DNA from: Rhodospirillales bacterium
GTDB taxonomy: Bacteria; Pseudomonadota; Alphaproteobacteria; Rhodospirillales; Defluviicoccaceae
Length of the DNA stretch: 8,392 nucleotides
Assembly (NCBI GenBank): GCA_030622775.1
Contig: JAUXFS010000055.1
Span: forward strand, 1-8,392
Direction of reading: 5' to 3'
Positions 1 to 6,132 of this stretch are shown here, one piece after another (within the stretch, counting starts at the first letter, position 1; each line of letters opens with the position of its first letter). The translations under genes and the position numbers were made by a program. The notes beneath the pieces were generated by a model. The model saw only the letters and a program-made list of their open reading frames with translations, was not told where the DNA came from and did not search any database.

Positions 1-347
1 GGATCGGTCGCGTCGACCTCGATATCGAAAACGTCGATGCCGGAAAACTTCTTGAACAGAACGGCTTTTCCCTCCATCACCGGCTTCGACGCCAGCGGAC
101 CGATCGCCCCCAGTCCCAAGACGGCGGTTCCGTTGGTGATGACGGCAACGAGATTGCCGCGGGCGGTGACGCTCGCCACCTCGATCGGGTCTTCGACGAT
201 GAGGTTGCAGGCCTCGGCGACGCCGGGCGAATAGGCAAGCGCCAGATCCCTTTGGGTCGCCATCGGCTTGGTGGGGACGACCGCCAGTTTTCCCGCCGGC
301 GGCGTGCGGTGATATTCGAGCGCGCTCTCGCGCAGGTCCTCGGTCAT
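1..347 (-). CDS. maeB: NADP-dependent malic enzyme, N-terminal part (runs off left edge)
   Basis: Malic enzyme oxidatively decarboxylates malate to pyruvate and CO2 in the cytoplasm, with NADP as the usual cofactor of the MaeB class. Only the first 115 codons are in the window. The translation starts MTEDLRESALEYHR and closely follows the E. coli MaeB N-terminus as I remember it: PTKPMATQRDLALAYSPGVA at residues 25-44, NLVAVITNGTAVLGLG at 65-80, and GKAVLFKKFSGIDVFDIEVD at 93-112. Tyr39 and Lys94 sit where the family places its catalytic Tyr and Lys. The start at 347 is set by the frame and by a strong GGGGAGG site at 353-359. A second ATG at 351 is out of frame. MaeB proteins usually also carry a C-terminal phosphotransacetylase-like domain, which would lie outside the window. 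The gene is divergent from a dicarboxylate TRAP operon, which fits malate use. Family assignment is firm; cofactor preference is inferred. Confidence 0.95.
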   Translation of the reverse strand, partial: MTEDLRESALEYHRTPPAGKLAVVPTKPMATQRDLALAYSPGVAEACNLIVEDPIEVASVTARGNLVAVITNGTAVLGLGAIGPLASKPVMEGKAVLFKKFSGIDVFDIEVDATD

Positions 348-352
348 GCATG

Positions 353-359
353 CCTCCCC
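353..359 (-). promoter_or_regulatory. Ribosome binding site of maeB
   Basis: Read on the minus strand the bases are GGGGAGG, five bases before the ATG at 347. This site selects the in-frame ATG at 347 over the out-of-frame ATG at 351, which would leave only one base of spacing. Confidence 0.8.
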
Positions 360-836
360 ATTCTGTCTAAGACCCCATGTCCGATCGGGTCTGGAGTGAC
401 CCCGTCTCACAGTATGCAGTATCGAGGGCCGCGCCGAATATCGCGAAGTTTCCTATCGATTTCCAGGGCTATCGACCCGCATGGAAAGCCAGATCGTCCG
501 GTCACGTCGAAACGGTCGACTTTTGATCGACATCGACGTCATACGCGGGATCGCGGATCGGACGATCCTTGCGCGCCTTTGGGCGCCGTGGCCACCCCCA
601 CAGGGACGACGTCCGGGGGATTACCCGTTTGTAAGCGCAATAGTTTTCCGGTTATTACACTTCCGGTTGCGCAATGCCGCCTGTTTTACAGATCCGCGCA
701 TTCGTTGCTTCCATAACCGAAATTTTCCCGGTACAAAGATTGTAGGCTGAACGTCTGGGGCTGTGCCCCCAAAAAACGTACAACGAAACATTTATTCTTG
801 GCCTGAAACCTGGGGCGCACTTGGCTTCACCATATC
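360..836. other. Divergent intergenic region between maeB and dctP
   Basis: About 480 bases with no convincing gene; the short open frames here have no family resemblance and no good ribosome sites. It must hold the divergent promoters for maeB (left) and the dct cluster (right). Visible elements are GACCC/GGGTC arms at 370-402 in the maeB leader, a CAGTATGCAGTAT direct repeat at 410-422, two copies of TTCCGGTT at 646-653 and 661-668, the palindrome TTGCGCAA at 667-674, and the inverted repeat TACAA-AGA-TTGTA at 732-744. There is also a GGGGC-TGT-GCCCC hairpin at 757-769, followed by A residues rather than T residues, so it is not a plus-strand terminator. I see no clear sigma-54 (GG-N10-GC type) promoter. 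Confidence 0.6.
629..658 (+). promoter_or_regulatory. Candidate sigma-70-like promoter upstream of dctP
   Basis: TTGTAA (629-634) and TATTAC (653-658) are separated by 18 bases. Each matches its consensus hexamer at 4 of 6 positions. The downstream half overlaps the first TTCCGGTT repeat (646-653), as an operator would. It would give a long leader of nearly 190 bases. This is weak evidence, and other starts nearer the gene are possible. Confidence 0.22.
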
Positions 837-845
837 GAGGGAGGA
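837..845 (+). promoter_or_regulatory. Ribosome binding site of the first dctP
   Basis: GAGGGAGGA ends five bases before the ATG at 851. It decides for that start against the in-frame ATG at 821, which would put ten extra residues in front of an otherwise ideal signal peptide. Confidence 0.85.
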
Positions 846-850
846 TACCT

Positions 851-1843
851 ATGCGTATTATCACTGCCGGGGTTGCGCTCGCCGCGCTGATGTTTGCGAT
901 GCCCGTCGCGAAAGCGGCCGATCCCATTGTTCTCAAATTCTCGCATGTCGTTGCCGAGAACACCCCCAAGGGCCAGATGGCCAACAAGTTCAAGGATCTC
1001 GTTGCCGAACGTCTCGGCGGCAAGGTGGTCGTGGAAGTCTTCCCGAACGCCCAGCTCTACGGCGACAACAAGGTTCTGGAGGCGATGCTCCTCGGCGACG
1101 TCCATATGGCGGCCCCGGCGCTCTCCAAGTTCAAGAAGTACACCAAGAGCCTGCAACTGTTCGACCTGCCGTTTCTGTTCAAGAATATTGAGGCGGTCGA
1201 CCGCTTCCAGCAGAGCGAAGCCGGCCAGCAGTTATTGTTGTCGATGAAAAAGAAGGGGATCATCGGACTGGGCTACCTGCACAACGGCTTGAAGCAACTC
1301 TCCGCCAGCTCGCCGCTGCGCGTTCCCGCCGACGCCCACGGCATGAAGTTCCGGATCATGACCTCCGACGTGCTCGCCGCGCAGTTCGAGGCGGTCGATG
1401 CGCTGCCGGTGAAGAAGCCGTTCTCCGAGGTGTTCACCCTGCTGCAGACGAGAGCGATCGACGGTCAGGAGAACACTTGGTCGAACATCTACTCGAAGAA
1501 GTTCTTCGAGGTTCAACCTTACATCACCCACACCGACCACGGGCTCATCGACTACATGGTGATCACCTCGACCGAGTTCTGGACGGATCTGCCGGAGGAT
1601 ACCCGCAAGGAGCTCAAGGCCGCCCTGGACGAGGCCGTCGCCTTCGGCAACAAGGTCGCTCTCGCCAAGGCGGAGAGCGACAAGAAGCTGATCATGGACT
1701 CCCGACGCTCGGAAATTATCGAACTCAGCGACGACGAGCGCGCAAAGTGGGTCGAGGTCATGAAACCGGTTTGGAAAAAGTTCGAATCCCAGATCGGCAA
1801 GGACCTGATCGACTCGGCCGCCGCGTCCAACGCGGCAAGCTAG
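851..1843 (+). CDS. dctP: TRAP transporter periplasmic solute-binding protein (DctP family)
   Basis: This is a 330-residue exported binding protein that captures a carboxylate substrate in the periplasm and delivers it to DctQM. Residues 1-22 form a signal peptide with a hydrophobic core and an AKA cleavage site; the mature protein begins ADPIVLKFSHVVAENTPKG. DctP hallmarks follow in order: FDLPFLF near 104-110, GMKFRI with the conserved substrate-carboxylate arginine at about Arg168, PFSEVFTLLQ at 190-199, and DGQENTWSNIY at 204-214. These match C4-dicarboxylate binders closely, including the SEV and DGQEN segments. Length is normal for the family. It is the first gene of a dctP-Q-M-P-usp cluster and has the strongest ribosome site of the first three genes, fitting the excess of binding protein TRAP systems need. 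Malate, succinate or fumarate as substrate is inferred from the family and the neighbouring malic enzyme gene. Confidence 0.93.
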   Translation: MRIITAGVALAALMFAMPVAKAADPIVLKFSHVVAENTPKGQMANKFKDLVAERLGGKVVVEVFPNAQLYGDNKVLEAMLLGDVHMAAPALSKFKKYTKSLQLFDLPFLFKNIEAVDRFQQSEAGQQLLLSMKKKGIIGLGYLHNGLKQLSASSPLRVPADAHGMKFRIMTSDVLAAQFEAVDALPVKKPFSEVFTLLQTRAIDGQENTWSNIYSKKFFEVQPYITHTDHGLIDYMVITSTEFWTDLPEDTRKELKAALDEAVAFGNKVALAKAESDKKLIMDSRRSEIIELSDDERAKWVEVMKPVWKKFESQIGKDLIDSAAASNAAS

Positions 1844-1880
1844 ACCTCCGGGTCCTCAACCGGAAACCGGGCGACTCACC

Positions 1881-2438
1881 ATGCTTGAACGTGTGATCAA
1901 TCAGTTGGAGGAGGGATTTATTTCCCTCCTCCTCGTCTGCATGACCTTGCTGGTCTTCATGGAGGTCGTGCTTCGCTTCGGTTTCAACATCGGGTTCCTC
2001 TGGGTCGAGGAATTGACCCTTCACCTTTCGGCGTGGATGGTTCTTTTCGGCGCCTCCTATGGCCTCAAGGTCGGTTCGCACATCGGCGTCGACGCGGTTG
2101 TCAAGCTGCTGCCGGCGAAAGGCCGCAGAATCGTCACCCTCTGCGCCGTCGCCCTGTGTCTCGTGTACTGCGCCTTGTTCATCCAGGGCGCCTGGGTCTA
2201 CCTCAGCAAGGTCCACTCGATCCAGATCGAGCTCGAAGACCTGCCGATCCAGAAGTATGTCGCCCACTCGATCCTGTTGTTCGGCTTCATTCTCCTTGGG
2301 TTCCGTTTCATTCAGCTCGGCTGGAAGGTCTTCAAGGGAGAGCAGGATGGCTTCGGTCTCGCCGACGAGGCCAAGGACGCGCTCAAAGAGTTGGAGGCGG
2401 AACAAGCCAAAGCAAGTGGCGGGGAGATCAAGCCATGA
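1881..2438 (+). CDS. dctQ: TRAP transporter small permease subunit DctQ
   Basis: This 185-residue inner-membrane protein is the small subunit that pairs with DctM to form the ion-coupled translocator. Four hydrophobic segments are visible at about 13-35, 43-62, 84-104 and 126-147. The typical DctQ signature lies around 41-71, with WVEELTLHLSAW followed by GASYGLKVGSHIGVD. After the last membrane segment comes a charged, helix-forming tail of about 35 residues rich in Glu, Lys and Ala. The gene begins 37 bases after dctP and its stop overlaps the dctM start (ATGA), indicating co-transcription and translational coupling. I see no good Shine-Dalgarno site before its ATG, which may keep membrane subunits low relative to the binding protein. 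Confidence 0.92.
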   Translation: MLERVINQLEEGFISLLLVCMTLLVFMEVVLRFGFNIGFLWVEELTLHLSAWMVLFGASYGLKVGSHIGVDAVVKLLPAKGRRIVTLCAVALCLVYCALFIQGAWVYLSKVHSIQIELEDLPIQKYVAHSILLFGFILLGFRFIQLGWKVFKGEQDGFGLADEAKDALKELEAEQAKASGGEIKP

Positions 2439-3835
2439 CCATCGCCGCCCTGTTCTTCCTGTTGTTCGGGTGCATGTTCATGGGCATGCCCATCGCCGTC
2501 GCGTTGGGCTTTTCGAGCGTCACCACGATCCTTTTTTTCTCGAACGATTCGATCGCGTCCGTCTCCCTCAAGTTGTTCGAGGCGGTCTCCGAGCATTACA
2601 CCCTGCTCGCCATTCCATTTTTCATATTGTCTTCCGCCTTCCTCTCCACCGGCGGCGTCGCCCAACGGCTGATCCGCTTCGCCATCAGCGTCATCGGCCA
2701 CGTCCGTGGCGGCTTGGCCATGGCTTCGGTTGTTGCATGCATGCTGTTTGCCGCCGTTTCCGGCTCGTCGCCGGCGACCGTCGCGGCAATCGGCTCGATC
2801 GTCATCGTCGGCATGGTCAAGGCCGGCTATCCGGAGGACATGGCGGCAGGCGTGATCGCCAACGCGGGGACGCTGGGCATTCTCATTCCGCCCAGCATCG
2901 TCATGCTGGTGTATTCGGCGGCGACCGAAGTCTCGGCGGCGCGGATGTTCATGGCCGGCTTCATTCCCGGCATCATGATGGGCACCATGTTGATGCTGGT
3001 GATCTACGTCGTCGCCCGCGTCAAGGGCCTGCCGGCTCAGCCGTGGGCGGGGGCGAAGGAGATCCTCCTCTCGGGATGGAGCGCCACCGGCGGAATTCTG
3101 CTGATCGCCCTGGTGTTGGGAGCGATCTACGGCGGCGTCGCCAGTCCGACCGAGGCGGCCGCCGTCTCGGCGCTCTACGCGTTCAGCGTCGCGGTGTTCG
3201 GATACCGCGACATGGGACCGCTGAAGGGAAAGCCGTGGCGGCAACGCGATGAATCGATTGGAGCGCTGGCAATCCGCAATCTGGGGCAGATTGCGTGGGC
3301 GTTGCCGAGGTGTGTCCCCGATCCCGAGGTCCGCAAGGTGGTGTTAGACGCCTCCAAGGTGGCGGTGATGCTTCTGTTCATCATTGCCAACGCGTTTCTG
3401 TTCGCCCACGTGCTGACCACGGAACGCATTCCCCATCAGATCGCCGGGACGATCGTCGGCTGGGGACTTCCGGCCTGGGGCTTTCTCATTATCGTCAACA
3501 TTCTGCTGCTGATCGCCGGTAACTTCATGGAGCCTTCCGCGATCCTGCTGATCATGGCGCCGATCCTGTTCCCCATTGCAATGCAGCTCGGCATTGATCC
3601 GATCCATCTGGGCATCATCATGGTCGTCAACATGGAGATCGGCATGATCACGCCACCGGTCGGACTCAACCTGTTCGTTTTGGCGGGCATTACCGGACAC
3701 GGCCTCGTCTGGGCGGTGCGAGCGGCGCTGCCTTGGCTGATGGTGTTGCTGTTCTTCCTGATCCTGATCACCTATATCCCGCAAATTTCGCTGTTCCTGC
3801 CGGAGTTAATCGACCGTCTGAAAGGGTACAACTAA
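2435..3835 (+). CDS. dctM: TRAP transporter large permease subunit DctM
   Basis: This 466-residue polytopic inner-membrane protein is the main transport channel of the TRAP system, moving substrate with an ion (Na+ or H+) gradient. The start overlaps the dctQ stop by four bases and is preceded by GGGGAGA at 2421-2427. Family motifs are clear: AAVSGSSPATVAAIGS at 106-121, NAGTLGILIPPSI at 143-155, GGVASPTEAAAV at 233-244, GNFMEPSAIL at 362-371, and MVVNMEIGMITPPVGLNLF at 396-414. Many hydrophobic segments run throughout. At 466 residues it is longer than the usual 425-440. The extra length lies in a hydrophilic loop at about 258-300 (YRDMGPLKGKPWRQRDES and onward), between the SPTEAAA segment and the VVLDASKVAVML helix. 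Assignment to DctM is firm; the function of the loop is unknown. Confidence 0.94.
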   Translation: MTIAALFFLLFGCMFMGMPIAVALGFSSVTTILFFSNDSIASVSLKLFEAVSEHYTLLAIPFFILSSAFLSTGGVAQRLIRFAISVIGHVRGGLAMASVVACMLFAAVSGSSPATVAAIGSIVIVGMVKAGYPEDMAAGVIANAGTLGILIPPSIVMLVYSAATEVSAARMFMAGFIPGIMMGTMLMLVIYVVARVKGLPAQPWAGAKEILLSGWSATGGILLIALVLGAIYGGVASPTEAAAVSALYAFSVAVFGYRDMGPLKGKPWRQRDESIGALAIRNLGQIAWALPRCVPDPEVRKVVLDASKVAVMLLFIIANAFLFAHVLTTERIPHQIAGTIVGWGLPAWGFLIIVNILLLIAGNFMEPSAILLIMAPILFPIAMQLGIDPIHLGIIMVVNMEIGMITPPVGLNLFVLAGITGHGLVWAVRAALPWLMVLLFFLILITYIPQISLFLPELIDRLKGYN

Positions 3836-3847
3836 CGGCGGAAACGA

Positions 3848-3870
3848 CTGGCGGCGCCGGAAGCCACCAG
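3848..3870 (+). repeat. Inverted repeat (RNA hairpin) between dctM and the second dctP
   Basis: CTGGCGGC (3848-3855) pairs with GCCACCAG (3863-3870) around a seven-base loop. The stem has seven Watson-Crick pairs and one C-A mismatch. No T run follows, so it is not an intrinsic terminator. It could mark an mRNA processing or stabilising point separating dctM from the downstream binding protein. Confidence 0.4.
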
Positions 3871-3884
3871 AGCATGTTTCGTAG

Positions 3885-3890
3885 AGGGAG
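3885..3890 (+). promoter_or_regulatory. Ribosome binding site of the second dctP
   Basis: AGGGAG lies seven bases before the ATG at 3898 and supports that start. The in-frame ATG at 3874 precedes this site and has no good site of its own. Confidence 0.75.
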
Positions 3891-3897
3891 CAGGCTT

Positions 3898-4893
3898 ATG
3901 TCATTACCCAGGGTGGCGGCCGCGTTGCTCTGCTTTGTGGTCGCAGCAGCCGCGTCGGCCCGCGCCGCCGACCCGATCGTCATCAGGTTCTCCCACGTCG
4001 TCGGCGAAAACACGCCCAAGGGGATCGGCGCCGAGATGTTCAAGCAGCGCGTCGAGGAGCGCCTCGCCGGCAAGGTCGAGGTGGTGGTCTACCCGCGCTC
4101 GCAAAAGTTCAACGACGACGGGGCCCTTCTGGCGTTGTTGTTCGGCGATATCGAAATGGCGGCGCCTTCGCTCGCCAAGTTCCGACGCTACGCGCCGGTG
4201 CTGCAGGTCTTCGACCTTCCGTTCCTGTTCAAGGACGTGGACCAGGTGCACCGGTTTCAACAGAGCGAGATCGGTCAGCAGCTGCTGCAGACCATGCTGC
4301 CGGTTGGGATCCTGGGGCTGGCTTACTGGGACAACGGCATGAGGGTCGTCTCGGCGAACAAACCGGTGAGGGTGCCCAAGGACGCCGACGGACTGGTGTT
4401 CCGGATCGAGCCTTCCGCCGTATTTCTCGAGCAATGGGCGCGGGTTGGCGCCGTCGGGATCCCGATGCCGTTCAAGCGGGTCACCGATGCGATCCGCGAA
4501 GGGTTGGTCAAGGCCCAGGAAAACGCCTGGTCAAATATCTATTCCCGCAAGATCCATACCCATCACCGGTACTTTACCGAGATCAACCACACGTTTCTCG
4601 GCTACATGGTAGTCACCAATCAGGATTTCTGGGAGAGCCTGCCGGAGGACATCCGCTCGGCGCTGGAGGCGATCCTCGCCGAGGTCACGGTGGAGGTGAA
4701 CCGGCTGGCCGGCGAGCAGGCCGACGGCGATCGGCGGAAGGTGATGGAAACCGGTACCGTGGAGATCATCTCCCCGTCGGCTGAAGAGATTGCGTTGTGG
4801 CGCGACGCCTTGATGCCGGTATGGAAGCAGTTTGAGCCCGATATCGGCAAAGAGGTCATCGAAGCCGCCGTCGCAGCGGCCGCAACCAAATAG
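3898..4893 (+). CDS. Second TRAP solute-binding protein, diverged DctP paralogue
   Basis: This 331-residue exported binding protein is about half identical to the first DctP by eye, and more similar in the N-terminal lobe. A signal peptide at 1-23 ends SARA, and the mature protein starts ADPIVIRFSHVVGENTPKG. It keeps FDLPFLF at 105-111, the putative ligand arginine at about 169 (LVFRI), and QENAWSNIY at 207-215. The segment between is rewritten: SEV becomes KRV (193-195) and DG before QEN becomes KA (205-206). The protein is therefore likely a genuine binder, but with a different ligand or affinity. It sits 62 bases after dctM with its own strong ribosome site, so it may be produced independently of the permease subunits. 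It could feed the same DctQM, serve another permease, or act as a sensor input; the sequence does not decide. The dctP family call is certain; a shared substrate is not. Confidence 0.9.
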   Translation: MSLPRVAAALLCFVVAAAASARAADPIVIRFSHVVGENTPKGIGAEMFKQRVEERLAGKVEVVVYPRSQKFNDDGALLALLFGDIEMAAPSLAKFRRYAPVLQVFDLPFLFKDVDQVHRFQQSEIGQQLLQTMLPVGILGLAYWDNGMRVVSANKPVRVPKDADGLVFRIEPSAVFLEQWARVGAVGIPMPFKRVTDAIREGLVKAQENAWSNIYSRKIHTHHRYFTEINHTFLGYMVVTNQDFWESLPEDIRSALEAILAEVTVEVNRLAGEQADGDRRKVMETGTVEIISPSAEEIALWRDALMPVWKQFEPDIGKEVIEAAVAAAATK

Positions 4894-4937
4894 CGGTAAA
4901 CCGGCACCGTCAACGCGGACGCAGGGGAATCATCGAT

Positions 4938-5363
4938 ATGTACGACAGGATTTTGCTTCCCATCGATCTTCATGAGGACTCCTCGTGGCGAAAGGCTCTG
5001 CCGACGGTGCTCGAGTGTTGCAAGGCTTTTGGCTCGGAGCTGCACCTGCTCACCATTTTTCCCGACTTGCCGACGGGCATGTATCGACTGCACTTGCCCG
5101 AGGACACCGAAAGCCGCCTCGCCCATGAGGCTGCCTCCGGTCTCGACGCGTTCGTCGCCGAACACATTCCGGAAGGGCTCTCCGTGTTCAAGCACCTGGA
5201 GACGGGCAGCGTGTACCACCGCATTCTGGAAATGGCGGAGCGGATCGGCGTCGACCTGATCGTCATGGCCTCGCATCGGCCGGAAATGAGCGACTACCTG
5301 GTCGGCCCCAACGCCGCGCGGGTCGTTCGTCACGCCAAGATTTCGGTGCTGGTCGTTCGCTGA
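4938..5363 (+). CDS. Universal stress protein (UspA fold), TRAP-associated
   Basis: This is a 141-residue cytoplasmic protein of the Usp family. MYDRILLPID at 1-10 is the first beta strand with the usual nucleotide-site Asp10. LHLLTIF (35-41) and the C-terminal DLIVMASHRP...VVRHAKISVLVVR (106-141) complete the Rossmann-like fold. The ATP motif of MJ0577-type Usps, G-x2-G-x9-G-S/T, is degenerate here: Ala111 and Arg114 replace the first two glycines, the spacing is one residue short, and the final Ser/Thr is Pro124. ATP binding is therefore uncertain. It is the last gene of the cluster, 44 bases after the second dctP, with AGGGGAA at 4923-4929 as ribosome site. In Halomonas elongata the Usp TeaD is encoded with the TeaABC ectoine TRAP transporter and modulates its activity. 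A similar regulatory role is plausible here by analogy only. Confidence 0.9.
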   Translation: MYDRILLPIDLHEDSSWRKALPTVLECCKAFGSELHLLTIFPDLPTGMYRLHLPEDTESRLAHEAASGLDAFVAEHIPEGLSVFKHLETGSVYHRILEMAERIGVDLIVMASHRPEMSDYLVGPNAARVVRHAKISVLVVR

Positions 5364-5386
5364 AGCGTCCCATCGGGCCGTCGGTA

Positions 5387-6076
5387 CTAGACCCGGTGAC
5401 GCCACCAGTATTTCTCGTTGATCGAGAAAACGGGGCGGTAGTGGCGGACGGACTCGGTTTCCACCACCCGCCTGATCTGATTGTCGAGCAGCCATGTCCT
5501 GCCGTCGAAATAAACGATCAGAACCGCGTGGTTGACTTTCAGGCTGAGATCCCGAACCACAGCGACCCTCAACGTGTCGTCGGACCAGCCTAGCTGCTTC
5601 AATGACAGGTACTTGGCGATGGCAAAATCCTCGCAATCTCCCGAGCGCGCCATGAATTCACCCGGCGTGGCCCAGTAGTCCTTGACGCCCCAGTTGCGGC
5701 TGTCGGAGATGTAGCGCCGCGTGTTCATGTAGCGGTTGACGGCCACGAGTTGATCCGACTTGTCGTCACGGCGGATCTTGTTGAGAAATTTCTGCCAGTC
5801 CTTGTAGTGGCACGCCTTGAAGTAGGTCGCCTTACACTTCCTCGTGCGCTCGCGAACCCTTTCCTCGGAATAGCGTTTCAACGCCCCTCGCCATTTCGCG
5901 AACACCCTGGTATTGGCCGAACGAATTTCGTGACTGTTCAGGAAGCTGAGCTGAATCTGCTCCTTCGCCTCGACACGCTGTCCCGGCAAGCAAAGGACGG
6001 CCACAATAAAAAAAACTGCGGCCGCGCGCGCGCGCCACGCATATCGTCCCTCGGTTCTGTTGGTCGTTGCCAACAC
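5387..6076 (-). CDS. Exported transglutaminase-like cysteine proteinase (BTLCP/Peptidase_C93), copy 1
   Basis: This 229-residue protein belongs to the family that includes LapG, the periplasmic protease that releases biofilm adhesins. An N-terminal signal peptide runs to about Ala37 (VEA/KEQ). The core shows NTRRYISD, NWGVKDYWATPGEF and SGDCEDFAIAKYLSLK, with the catalytic Cys148 flanked by acidic residues that in LapG bind calcium. The His of VNHAVLIVY (His183) and the Asp of LLDNQ (Asp198) complete the triad. Cys81 and Cys89 may form a disulphide. The start is GTG at 6076, fixed by GGGAGG at 6082-6087 five bases upstream. The gene converges on the usp gene, 23 bases away, with no obvious terminator between. 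Copy 2 lies directly upstream. Proteolysis of a surface or periplasmic protein is the family role; the substrate is unknown and no adhesin or LapD gene is in the window. Confidence 0.9.
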   Translation of the reverse strand: MLATTNRTEGRYAWRARAAAVFFIVAVLCLPGQRVEAKEQIQLSFLNSHEIRSANTRVFAKWRGALKRYSEERVRERTRKCKATYFKACHYKDWQKFLNKIRRDDKSDQLVAVNRYMNTRRYISDSRNWGVKDYWATPGEFMARSGDCEDFAIAKYLSLKQLGWSDDTLRVAVVRDLSLKVNHAVLIVYFDGRTWLLDNQIRRVVETESVRHYRPVFSINEKYWWRHRV

Positions 6077-6081
6077 CCGCG

Positions 6082-6087
6082 CCTCCC
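6082..6087 (-). promoter_or_regulatory. Ribosome binding site for the GTG start of protease copy 1
   Basis: The minus strand reads GGGAGG five bases before the GTG at 6076. No ATG is available in frame near the signal peptide, so this site decides the unusual start. Confidence 0.75.
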
Positions 6088-6096
6088 TTTGATCCT

Positions 6097-6132
6097 GTAG
6101 CGTATGCTACGTTGTTGGGAGCACAAGGACAA
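6097..6132 (-). promoter_or_regulatory. Candidate promoter with overlapping palindrome, protease copy 1
   Basis: On the minus strand TTGTCC (6132-6127) and TAGCAT (6109-6104) are separated by exactly 17 bases, and each matches its sigma-70 consensus at 4 of 6 positions. This would place transcription start near 6097, about 20 bases before the GTG. The -10 element lies inside GTAGCGTATGCTAC (6097-6110), a near-perfect palindrome with GTAGC/GCTAC arms that could be a repressor site. Spacing and position agree well, but hexamer quality is modest. Confidence 0.4.

Noticed and set aside
481..750. Possible small gene in the maeB-dctP intergenic region
   Set aside because: It has no ribosome site, an unstructured Arg-rich sequence, and overlaps likely regulatory repeats.
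756..776. GGGGC-TGT-GCCCC hairpin followed by AAAAAA as a terminator
   Set aside because: A plus-strand terminator would need T residues after the stem; on the minus strand the T run precedes the stem and no gene ends nearby.
2312..3244. Minus-strand open frame of 310 codons opposite dctM
   Set aside because: It is an Arg/His/Asp-rich mirror of a hydrophobic membrane protein; no motifs are seen.
3874..3897. Upstream in-frame ATG of the second dctP giving MFRRGSRL, resembling a Tat signal
   Set aside because: The ribosome site at 3885-3890 lies after this ATG, the motif does not fit the Tat consensus, and ordinary DctP proteins use Sec export.
5365..5402. Nested GCGTC/GACGC and CGGG/CCCG arms between the convergent usp and protease genes as a bidirectional terminator
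   Set aside because: The stem is interrupted, the loop is long and there are no T runs on either side.
4620..5636. Long minus-strand open frame of 338 codons spanning the second dctP end, usp and the first protease end
   Set aside because: It is antisense to usp and the second dctP and out of frame with the protease. The product is Arg- and Gln-rich with no family resemblance, as expected from GC-rich codon mirroring.
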